From NCBI GenBank assembly GCA_049282265.1, contig JBAPTR010000333.1, positions 1-5,931 of the forward strand: DNA of 5,931 bases. Reading direction: 5' to 3'. The notes under the pieces are model-generated. The model searched no databases. It saw nothing but the letters and a program-made list of their open reading frames with translations, and was not told where the DNA came from. Position numbers and translations under genes: made by a program. The stretch comes from CAYUCJ01 sp049282265 (GTDB lineage: Bacteria; Desulfobacterota; DSM-4660; Desulfatiglandales; Desulfatiglandaceae). Shown piece by piece: positions 1 through 5,126 of this stretch (position 1 is the stretch's first letter; every line of letters begins with the position of its first letter).

Positions 1-644
1 AGACCTACCGGTTCAACCCCTTCGACCTGACCAAGGTGTGGCCGCACAGTGACTACCCGCTGCACGAGGTCGGCCGGCTGACGCTGGACCGCAACCCGAC
101 CGACTTCCACACCGAGATCGAGCAGGCTGCGTTCGAACCGAACAACCTCGTGCCGGGGATCGGTGTCAGCCCGGACAAAATGTTGCTCGGCCGTCTCTTC
201 GCCTACGCCGATGCCCACCGTGCCCGCCTGGGGGTCAACTACAAGCAGATACCGGTTAACCGGCCCAAGGCACCGGTGCACAGCTACAGCAAGGACGGGG
301 CGATGCGGGTCCAGAACGTGTCCGATCCCGTGTATGCACCGAACTCCAAGGGCGGCCCGAAGGCTGACGGTGAGCGCTATCCCGAGGCAGCGGTCTGGGA
401 GGCCAGCGGCGAGTTCATCCGCGCCGCCTACACCCTGCACAAGGACGACGACGACTTTGGCCAGCCCGGCACCTTGGTACGTGATGTCCTGGACGATGCG
501 CAGCGAGACCGGCTGGTGTCCAACGTTGTCGGACACCTCAAGGGAGGCGTGTCCGAGCCCGTGCTGCAGCGTGCGTTCGAGTACTGGCGCAACATCGACA
601 AGAAGATCGGCGACCGCATCGCCAAGGGCGTGAGCGGCGGCTGA
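1..644 (+). CDS. katA: Monofunctional heme catalase, C-terminal part (5' end outside window)
   Basis: Catalase splits hydrogen peroxide into water and oxygen in the cytoplasm. The open frame enters from the left edge (first full codon at position 3) and gives 213 residues before TGA at 642-644; the GTG at 36 is internal, not a start. The fragment opens with RFNPFDLTKVWPH and PLHEVGRLTLDRNP, both standard in the second half of the catalase core, and contains RLFAYADAHRARLGVNY. The Tyr in that motif (codon 204-206) corresponds to the proximal heme-iron ligand. It continues through the NRPKAPVHSY segment and a short helical tail ending in KKIGDRIAKGVSGG. The absence of any extra C-terminal domain fits a small-subunit catalase of roughly 480-500 residues, so more than half lies upstream. 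Codon third positions are nearly all G or C, unlike every other gene here, suggesting actinobacterial origin. The family is certain; the exact symbol is less so. Confidence 0.95.
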   Translation, partial: TYRFNPFDLTKVWPHSDYPLHEVGRLTLDRNPTDFHTEIEQAAFEPNNLVPGIGVSPDKMLLGRLFAYADAHRARLGVNYKQIPVNRPKAPVHSYSKDGAMRVQNVSDPVYAPNSKGGPKADGERYPEAAVWEASGEFIRAAYTLHKDDDDFGQPGTLVRDVLDDAQRDRLVSNVVGHLKGGVSEPVLQRAFEYWRNIDKKIGDRIAKGVSGG

Positions 645-654
645 TCGCTTCGAA

Positions 655-700
655 GCCCGTCCTGGCCCGTCATTTGAGGCTCTGGCGGGCCAGGACGGGC
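655..700 (+). terminator. GC-rich terminator hairpin after the catalase gene
   Basis: Eleven bases after the catalase stop, GCCCGTCCTGGCCCG (655-669) pairs perfectly with CGGGCCAGGACGGGC (686-700): a 15-bp stem with a 16-base loop. No T-tract follows. Hairpins of this kind without a U-tail are commonly predicted downstream of genes in high-GC actinobacteria, which matches the catalase's codon use. Whether it terminates transcription in the present host is unknown. Confidence 0.75.
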
Positions 701-849
701 CTCACCTCGAGAGAGGCATTCTCCTTACCATCGGCTGAGGAATACGATCATAACAGTGCCCAGTCACAGCAAAGGATGCAAGCGCTATTTTTCTGTAGTA
801 AAGGTGGCGTTTGCATTCTTCCTCAAAAGGGGGCGATCCGCCTCGGCCG
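701..849. other. Compositional junction and short gene-free spacer
   Basis: Base composition falls sharply just after the hairpin, somewhere around 700-715, and a CTCGAG hexamer sits at 706-711. The remaining stretch to the transporter stop has mixed composition and no gene that can be supported on either strand. A weak 4-bp GGCG/CGCC stem followed on the minus strand by CCCTTTT lies near 833-843. It could act as a terminator for the transporter, but it is too short to call. Confidence 0.4.
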
Positions 850-1827
850 TCAGGAAGGTACCGCCATTCTCCTTGTGGAGATGGACGCCCATGTGCTGTC
901 CGTGAAGAGTTCGGCAATGTAAAAAATGATGATGGGGAAGATGGCCTTCGGAAATGTATGGGCAAAAACCATGGACCAAATGGCCACCGATAAGGTGAGC
1001 GGTTTTTCCGAACAGATGATGGTGGTTGCCCGGTTGACCCGGTCGGAGATTTTCAGGATGTACTTTCCCCCGAAAAACGACAGACCGAAAATAAAATAAT
1101 GAACACACAGGCATGGAACCAGGATGTAAAGAACCTCCGACAATTTGAGTTCATTCATGATCACGGATTCGGCGGAGCATGAGGCATAGATGATAAGGGA
1201 GAGGCATATCACCGGCAGATAGCTGAAGTAGGTTTTGCCCTTTCTTATCAACTTCGGGCTGGAAAACCGCAGAACCTGGCCTATGATGATGGGGATGAAG
1301 AGATAGAAGATGAGCTTCAGGATGAGGCCCACGTCATCCACATGGGTGGCGGCGCCGAGCCAGACTTTGAGGTTCTCCGGATAGGTGAAAAGCCCCAGCA
1401 AATTCAGGAAGACGATCAGAATAATAGCGGTCAACTCATCTCCGCCGGCTCTGGCTGCCACGGTCGGTCCCGCCGCCAGAGTGCATGGTGCGGCGCATAT
1501 CAAAATGAATCCCACCATTGTGGCATCTGGCATGGAGAACACCTTGGCGCCCACCCAGGCTATGAACGGAAACAAAATAAGGGAAAGAAAGACGGCCCAG
1601 AGGATCACCCGCAGGAATTTCATGGCATGGATGAGCTGTTTGAAATCCAACTCTGTGCCCTGGCCGACAAAAATCAGCGCCACCAGAAAACCGGTCAAAT
1701 CCAGTTTATCGAGAGCTTTTCCCGGTCCGGGGACATGTATGGACAGGATCAAGGCGATGAAAATGCCCATGAGGAGCAGATTTTTCTGCACAAAATGCTC
1801 TATGTGGATCTCCAGGGGGTGCTTCAA
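850..1827 (-). CDS. Bile acid:sodium symporter-like (SBF-like) membrane transporter
   Basis: A 325-residue, strongly hydrophobic protein with about 9-10 predicted membrane segments (roughly residues 17-32, 44-58, 72-93, 104-124, 131-148, 168-186, 203-216, 231-251, 270-290 and 296-310) and short polar loops. The segment CAAPCTLAAGPTVAARAGGDE (residues 111-131) and the later ICSEKPLTLSVAIWSM stretch resemble the two conserved crossover regions of the BART/SBF-like transporters (YfeH-type), which run ion-coupled uptake or export of organic anions in the inner membrane. The substrate cannot be read from the sequence. The start is TTG at 1825-1827, chosen because GGAGGA lies 7 bases upstream and no better-placed ATG exists; length fits the family (about 320-340). 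The last dozen residues (ASISTRRMAVPS) are polar and look poorly conserved. It appears to be monocistronic, with its own promoter candidate. Confidence 0.85.
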   Translation of the reverse strand: MKHPLEIHIEHFVQKNLLLMGIFIALILSIHVPGPGKALDKLDLTGFLVALIFVGQGTELDFKQLIHAMKFLRVILWAVFLSLILFPFIAWVGAKVFSMPDATMVGFILICAAPCTLAAGPTVAARAGGDELTAIILIVFLNLLGLFTYPENLKVWLGAATHVDDVGLILKLIFYLFIPIIIGQVLRFSSPKLIRKGKTYFSYLPVICLSLIIYASCSAESVIMNELKLSEVLYILVPCLCVHYFIFGLSFFGGKYILKISDRVNRATTIICSEKPLTLSVAIWSMVFAHTFPKAIFPIIIFYIAELFTDSTWASISTRRMAVPS

Positions 1828-1834
1828 TGTTCAG

Positions 1835-1840
1835 TCCTCC
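1835..1840 (-). promoter_or_regulatory. Ribosome binding site fixing the TTG start of the transporter
   Basis: On the minus strand GGAGGA precedes the TTG codon by 7 bases, an ideal Shine-Dalgarno placement. It is the main reason to accept TTG as initiator here. Confidence 0.75.
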
Positions 1841-1851
1841 GAATGGTGTTT

Positions 1852-1880
1852 GTATTAAGGCAGTCCACCTCTCGGAACAA
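1852..1880 (-). promoter_or_regulatory. Candidate sigma-70 promoter of the transporter gene
   Basis: Minus-strand TTGTTC (1880-1875) and TAATAC (1857-1852) are separated by exactly 17 bases. This would put the transcript start near 1845, only a few bases before the ribosome site. The -35 matches 4 of 6 and the -10 matches 4 of 6 consensus bases, so this is plausible but unproven. Confidence 0.4.
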
Positions 1881-1920
1881 ATCCAGGTGCGTCCTCTGGG
1901 TATGAAGTCTTCACTATTTC

Positions 1921-1965
1921 AAAAGATGTGACCGGCCAGCGCCTCTTGGCTCTGGCCATCGGTCA
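1921..1965 (-). terminator. Candidate intrinsic terminator downstream of the zinc-ribbon gene
   Basis: TGACCG plus GCCAG (1929-1939) pair with CTGGC and CGGTCA (1952-1956, 1960-1965), leaving CAT (1957-1959) as a bulge. A further GCC/GGC pairing closes a TCTT loop (1941-1950) across a single C/T mismatch. Read on the minus strand, the stem is followed by CATCTTTT, a short T-tract. It lies 115 bases after the stop of the FmdB-type gene and before the transporter promoter, as expected for separate transcription units. Confidence 0.5.
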
Positions 1966-2079
1966 TTTGACGTTTCAAGGGGGATGTAATAACCGGGCAG
2001 TAGGGCCAATATGAGGGTATGTGGTGTTGAGGCGCCCTGGGCGTTATGCCCTACGTCTCACGCCCCATGTCCACGCCTC

Positions 2080-2568
2080 TTACAAGTCATACAACGTTTC
2101 ATCTACTCTCGGCGGATCGTTTTTTCGTATCTTGGACCCTTTTCCCTTCAGAAGAAAAGGGTCTTCACCTTCCAGGAGATCTCCCATTTCCGCCTCGATG
2201 GCTTCCGGATCCTCCCCGGCCTCCATCCGCTGGAGTGCCTCCTGCATACCGGGGCCCAGATCGAGCCCTGTCATATCCGTCAGCTTCCGCATGAGATTCG
2301 CGGCCTGCCGCGGATCGTCCTCATCCATATGCTCCATTTCACCGGCCAGAAGCCCCATGGCCTTTTCCATCTTGCTTTCGTCCAGGTCAGGCATATCCAT
2401 TTCCGCTTCTTCCCCTTTGTTCTTGGGGCTGGCAAAGACCGACATGCGCCGGTCCAACTGGACCTTGCGGCACCTGGGGCATTGGGGGTTTTTTCCCGTG
2501 TTGATGCTCTTTGAAAAGAAATTGAAGATCATGTGACAATCGGGACAGTAGAATTCGTAAATGGGCAT
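2080..2568 (-). CDS. FmdB-type zinc-ribbon protein with long acidic C-terminal extension
   Basis: A 162-residue soluble protein. It begins MPIYEFYCPDCHMIFNFF, the signature N-terminus of the FmdB/CxxC regulatory-protein zinc ribbon; Cys8, Cys11, Cys30 and Cys33 form two CxxC knuckles that should bind one zinc ion. From about residue 45 onward it is an unusual charged tail rich in Glu, Asp, Met and Lys, probably mostly helical, with segments such as ESKMEKAMGLLAGEMEHMDEDD and ALQRMEAGEDPEAIEAEMGD. Most FmdB-like proteins are about 60-110 residues, so the tail is an addition. FmdB was named as a possible regulator of formamide metabolism, but the family's biochemical role is poorly established and I assign none. 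The start at 2566-2568 is chosen over an in-frame alternative at 2610 because GAGGAGG lies 5 bases upstream and the zinc ribbon begins exactly there. Confidence 0.85.
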   Translation of the reverse strand: MPIYEFYCPDCHMIFNFFSKSINTGKNPQCPRCRKVQLDRRMSVFASPKNKGEEAEMDMPDLDESKMEKAMGLLAGEMEHMDEDDPRQAANLMRKLTDMTGLDLGPGMQEALQRMEAGEDPEAIEAEMGDLLEGEDPFLLKGKGSKIRKNDPPRVDETLYDL

Positions 2569-2573
2569 AACTT

Positions 2574-2580
2574 CCTCCTC
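2574..2580 (-). promoter_or_regulatory. Ribosome binding site deciding the zinc-ribbon gene start
   Basis: Minus-strand GAGGAGG ends 5 bases before the ATG at 2568-2566. This supports the shorter protein beginning MPIYEF, not the 14-residue-longer reading from 2610. Confidence 0.75.
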
Positions 2581-2596
2581 AACTCCTAAGCCCAGA

Positions 2597-2724
2597 TTCG
2601 AAACGCCCACTTTTGCCCAATCTCTACGTCAGACTCAAATTTCAATCCTCGAAATATTAGATATATTCCTGCGGTCAAAATTTTCATCTTCCTTGACCTT
2701 GAACAAAATTGAACGTTTCGAAAC
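2597..2724. repeat. TCGAAA motifs and GTTTCGAAAC palindrome upstream of the zinc-ribbon gene
   Basis: The AT-rich spacer holds TCGAAA three times on the plus strand (2598-2603, 2649-2654, 2718-2723). The last lies inside the perfect 10-bp palindrome GTTTCGAAAC (2715-2724), and TTCGAAACG (2597-2605) is an exact inverted copy of CGTTTCGAA (2714-2722). This is the expected promoter region of the minus-strand gene at 2080-2568. A TTGACC box with a poorly spaced TAATAT also lies here, but I cannot define a promoter. The repeats could be regulator sites or chance in AT-rich DNA. Confidence 0.3.
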
Positions 2725-2827
2725 CGGCCTTCATTTTTTCTGAATTTCACCATTTTTCATACAGAACCGAAGCAAAAGAGTCAACGGCTTTGTTCTTAGG
2801 AGTCCAGCATAAATAGTTTAATGAACG

Positions 2828-3870
2828 CTAAGGGTCCTTTCTTGGGCAAATTTTGTAATGCCATACGCCGTGAAACTCATCGCGGACGATTGCTACCTTT
2901 GCCATGTCTTTGTCTTGGATTTTGATATCTGTAGGATAAATCGCATCGTCAATCTCGGCCCGGATGGTCAAGCCTTTTTCCGTGTGCGTTTTACCAATGA
3001 GATTGACGACCACGGCTCGGCTTTCCAGGGAACGACCAGGCCAGTTGTCGCGGGCACGGCAGAACATGCGATGCTCAATCTTGTTCCACTTGCTTGTGCC
3101 ACGGGAAAATGACAGACATGAATGCTCATGTTGAGTTCCTCGGCAAACTTCTGCAGTTCGATTTTCTAGAGCCGGACACGGCTGCCGTTGCTTCCGCCCC
3201 CATCGGCCGTAATCAGCAACTTCGTGGCCTCCGGATAAAGTATACGCCCCATGCGCTTCCACCAGCGGCGAATCGTCGCGACCGCGAACTCGTCGGGGTC
3301 ATGGTTGACCCCGACGGCTACCCAGCCCTGATTGTACGTCAAGTCGTAAACACCGTAAGGTACGATCTTTCCGCGTTCCTTATCGGCAAAGCCATGGACG
3401 TTTAGCTCTTCTGCTTCTCCCTTTTTCTGCCACTCACGGCCTGCATTCTTGAATCGACCGATCAACTCCTTTTTCTTGGTGTCAATAGAAATGACCGGAA
3501 AACCGGTCTGTTGAAATTGCTGAACCTTCTCGGAGATATGAAGAAACTGCGCATCCCGCTCTGGATGATCACCGCTTTCGCGCGTTTTTCGGTTCGACTG
3601 CATGCCGTAGCCGAGCTGATCCAAAAGCGTCCAAACGGTGCGCTGACTGACTTGGAGACCTCGATCTCGCAATTCTTCGGTCAATTTCATTGTGCCCTTG
3701 CAGGTTCGACGAAGCGGCGATTCCGGATCGCCACGGGTTATGGGATCGACCAACTTGTCAAGCTCTTGCAACAAGCCTGGGTTGCTTTCTGCCAATCGTT
3801 TGCGCCCAGCCTCCGGGCGGGTTCCCGGTTTGCCGCCGAGATGAGTGAAGAAAAGACGGTGCGTTTTCAC
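2828..3870 (-). pseudogene. Decayed ISAzo13-family DDE transposase
   Basis: Two minus-strand reading frames together rebuild most of an ISAzo13-type (Rhodopirellula-type) transposase. The first (3870 to 3166) carries GRKRLAESNPGLL, TRGDPESPLRRTCK, SIDTKKKELIGRFKNAGREW, VYDLTYNQGWVAVGVNHD, ATIRRWW and LLITADGGGSNG. The Asp of SIDTKKK (residue 130) and of TADGGG (residue 223) are the first two catalytic acids. A TAG at 3168-3166 stands where the family has Trp; the same frame then continues as KIELQKFAEELNMSIHVCHFP. Around 3101-3105 one base is missing, and the rest (GTSKWNKIEHRMF, with the catalytic Glu, then VVVNLIGKTHTEKGLTIRAE and DEFHGVWHY) runs in the neighbouring frame to TAG at 2830-2828. 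The usual N-terminal helix-turn-helix region of about 70-80 residues is absent, with an in-frame TGA just upstream of the GTG at 3870. The element cannot make an active enzyme. Element ends and target duplications could not be identified. Confidence 0.88.
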
Positions 3871-3924
3871 CGGTCACCTGAAAAAAGCTCTCTCCCTCGG
3901 TCCCCATCGGGGGGCTTCATGATG

Positions 3925-3943
3925 CCTCCCGCTCTGCGGGAGG
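3925..3943. repeat. Perfect 8-bp hairpin between the transposase remnant and the tetR promoter
   Basis: CCTCCCGC (3925-3932) pairs with GCGGGAGG (3936-3943) around a TCT loop. A smaller CCCC/GGGG stem lies just left (3902-3912). No T-tract follows on either strand. It sits where the 5' end of the inserted element would be expected, so it may be a leftover of the element's non-coding end. Confidence 0.5.
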
Positions 3944-3974
3944 AGATTCACATGGTGGATTTGAGATTATCTTC

Positions 3975-4003
3975 TTGACATACATTTGGTATGTATGTAT
4001 ATA
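3975..4003 (+). promoter_or_regulatory. Near-consensus sigma-70 promoter of the tetR-family gene
   Basis: TTGACA (3975-3980) is a perfect -35 box. Exactly 17 bases later comes TATATA (3998-4003), a good -10 box matching 4 of 6, followed by an A-rich run. Transcription would start near 4010, leaving a leader of about 77 bases before the ATG at 4087. This is by far the strongest promoter-like sequence in the window, and its position fits autoregulation. Confidence 0.75.
3978..3998. promoter_or_regulatory. TetR-type operator (inverted repeat over the promoter)
   Basis: ACATACAT (3978-3985) and ATGTATGT (3991-3998) are perfect 8-bp inverted arms around the 5-base spacer TTGGT. The palindrome overlaps the end of the -35 box and fills the -35/-10 spacer, so a bound dimer would block RNA polymerase. 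The half-sites closely resemble the published AcrR operator (arms built on TACATACATT/AATGTATGTA), though the spacing here is one base shorter. The natural ligand is the regulator encoded 90 bases downstream. That binding is inferred, not shown. Confidence 0.65.
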
Positions 4004-4086
4004 AAAAAGTAATGGAATGAAGCATCCTCTGCACTATCTCGTAAGAATTGTATCCATCACATGAACCTGAACTTGGGCTTCGGCAT

Positions 4087-4704
4087 ATGAAAAACAGACA
4101 AACAAGATCGACAAAAAAGGGCATCTCCAATAATGAGCGTAGCCAGCAGACATTCGCTCAGCTAATTGCTGTTGCAAGGAAACTCTTCAGCGCCCACGGA
4201 TATTCCCACACATCGCTGGAGGAGATCGTTCGAAAGGCCGGGATGACCCGCGGAGCTTTATACCATCATTTTGAAGGGAAGAAAGGGATATTCGTTGCCG
4301 TTTTTGAAAATGCTCTATCAGAGATTGCCAATCGGGTCATCCAGGTTGATAAGAGCAAACGGTCTTTTTGGGAGAAGTTTATTTCATGTACCTATGCATT
4401 TTACGAAGCCTGCCTGGATTCAGATCTTCAGCGGATTGTTCTCATTGATGGGCCTGCTGTTCTAGGCTGGGATGTGTGGCGCAGAATTGATGAAGCGAAG
4501 ACCCTTAACATCCTGAGAACTCATCTCAAAGAACTTCTTGACAGAGGAATTATCAAGCCCCTGCCTCTCGAGCCACTGACGCACCTCATTTCTGGGGCAG
4601 TGAATGAAAGCGTTTTGTGGATTGGCGGATCCGAGGATCCGAAAAAGGCATTCGATGAAGCATGGTCAACTATGAACGCATTCTTAGGGTCACTACGAAA
4701 TTGA
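4087..4704 (+). CDS. TetR/AcrR-family transcriptional regulator
   Basis: A 205-residue DNA-binding repressor, normal length for the family. After a basic N-terminal arm (KNRQTRSTKKG) comes the TetR HTH domain, about residues 20-69: AQLIAVARKLFSAHGYSHTS, then LEEIVRKAGMTRGALYHHF, with the recognition helix around TRGALYHHF and the usual KKGIFVAVFE following. Residues 75-205 form the ligand-binding and dimerisation half; IDGPAVLGWDVWRRIDE (about 133-149) is a recurring motif in a large TetR subgroup, but the inducer is not predictable. ATG at 4087 is preferred; an in-frame TTG at 4048 would add 13 residues with no family resemblance. Neither start has a clear ribosome site. The promoter and palindrome at 3975-4003 suggest self-repression. 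Possible further targets include the downstream aminotransferase gene, 422 bases away. Confidence 0.92.
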   Translation: MKNRQTRSTKKGISNNERSQQTFAQLIAVARKLFSAHGYSHTSLEEIVRKAGMTRGALYHHFEGKKGIFVAVFENALSEIANRVIQVDKSKRSFWEKFISCTYAFYEACLDSDLQRIVLIDGPAVLGWDVWRRIDEAKTLNILRTHLKELLDRGIIKPLPLEPLTHLISGAVNESVLWIGGSEDPKKAFDEAWSTMNAFLGSLRN

Positions 4705-4772
4705 TCGGAAGCGATTGCAATGTTTGCATAGAAATCCGACATCACAAATACCGCTATCTCGTATTCATCCAT

Positions 4773-4853
4773 AAACCAAAGAGTTCTGGATGGGTCCATT
4801 GGCTGTCAGCGGTGAGCTATCAGCCAACTCTTATGGTTTTTTGGGGTTTTTTT
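4773..4853 (+). terminator. Probable terminator of the tetR gene (branched stem plus T-tracts)
   Basis: AAACCAAAGAGTT (4773-4785) pairs over 13 bp with AACTCTTATGGTTT (4826-4839), leaving A4833 as a one-base bulge. Inside are two smaller hairpins: TGGA/TCCA around TGGG (4787-4798) and GGCTG/CAGCC (4801-4825), which would make a three-way junction. The right arm runs straight into TTTTTT (4837-4842) and, after GGGG, a second T7 run (4847-4853). It begins 69 bases after the tetR stop. Stem plus T-run is the usual intrinsic-terminator layout; the branching is unusual. Confidence 0.55.
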
Positions 4854-4879
4854 CGCACAGCAAAGAGTGAAGTGTTGAA

Positions 4880-4917
4880 AGCGCCCATCTGCAAATTGCC
4901 ATTTTCGGATGGGCGCT
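4880..4917. repeat. Strong 10-bp inverted repeat before the aminotransferase
   Basis: AGCGCCCATC (4880-4889) is perfectly complementary to GATGGGCGCT (4908-4917), extendable inward by one G-T and one G-C pair. The loop of 14-18 bases is AT-rich. No T-tract follows on the plus strand. It could be a leader-RNA hairpin, half of a dispersed palindromic element, or a remnant terminator. Confidence 0.55.
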
Positions 4918-5063
4918 GGCTTAACTCATATTCATCGAGGCTGATTGTCTGCAATCTTTCACGGCGGAGGCTCCTTGCCTGGGACTCCCGGATGGGGCTG
5001 GACGCCTCACGCATGGATACCCAAGTATGACCGAGGCGAATCAGTGCCTACTTCTTTTTCATG

Positions 5064-5083
5064 GCAGACTGACTAACGTCTGC
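5064..5083. repeat. Palindrome GCAGAC-N8-GTCTGC upstream of the aminotransferase
   Basis: Perfect 6-bp inverted arms at 5064-5069 and 5078-5083 lie 44 bases before the aminotransferase start. Their spacing would suit a dimeric regulator site, but the sequence is unrelated to the ACATACAT operator in front of tetR. It may equally be a small RNA hairpin. Confidence 0.35.
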
Positions 5084-5112
5084 GGGATTGGATAGTCACA
5101 CGATTGCGAAAA

Positions 5113-5118
5113 GAGGAG
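5113..5118 (+). promoter_or_regulatory. Ribosome binding site fixing the GTG start of the aminotransferase
   Basis: GAGGAG ends 8 bases before the GTG at 5127-5129. No in-frame ATG or better-placed start lies upstream, so this site decides the start. Confidence 0.75.
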
Positions 5119-5126
5119 TTTCGCTT

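Larger units (their letters stand above)
4705..5126. other. Structured gene-free stretch between tetR and the aminotransferase
   Basis: There is no supportable gene on either strand; the short open frames here lack family resemblance and ribosome sites. It contains, in order, a branched stem with T-tracts (4773-4853), a strong hairpin (4880-4917), a GC-richer stretch with GGAGGC/GCCTC complementarities (about 4961-5009), a 6-bp palindrome (5064-5083) and the ribosome site of the next gene. The amount of pairing is greater than elsewhere in the window. No confident promoter for the aminotransferase could be picked out. Confidence 0.6.

Noticed and set aside
163..633. Plus-strand frame of 156 residues overlapping the catalase
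   Set aside because: It is a shadow frame of high-GC coding DNA, rich in Arg, Ser, Thr and Pro. The catalase frame has unmistakable motifs.
1342..1905. Long plus-strand open frames (1342-1905 and 1385-1858) opposite the transporter
   Set aside because: They lie antisense to a clear membrane-protein gene, have low-complexity polar translations with no family resemblance and no ribosome site.
2039..2065. GGGCGT/ACGCCC inverted repeat just after the zinc-ribbon gene
   Set aside because: Only 6 bp with a 15-base loop and no T-tract; the hairpin at 1921-1965 is a better terminator candidate.
2011..2536. Two overlapping plus-strand frames of about 170 residues opposite the zinc-ribbon gene
   Set aside because: They are antisense shadows; the minus frame has two CxxC knuckles and a strong ribosome site.
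3511..3978. Plus-strand frame of 155 residues across the transposase remnant
   Set aside because: It is antisense to recognisable transposase motifs, with no start signal and no known domain.
4705..4739. TCGGA/TCCGA pairing directly after the tetR stop
   Set aside because: A five-base stem with a 25-base gap and no T-tract is expected by chance.
4820..5014. Small minus-strand frame of 64 residues in the tetR-aminotransferase spacer
   Set aside because: It has no recognisable domain or convincing ribosome site, and its sequence is dominated by the inverted repeats of this spacer.
5092..5110. Possible sigma-54 (-24/-12) promoter from TGG...TTGC before the aminotransferase
   Set aside because: The GG and GC elements are 16 bases apart instead of the required 12.
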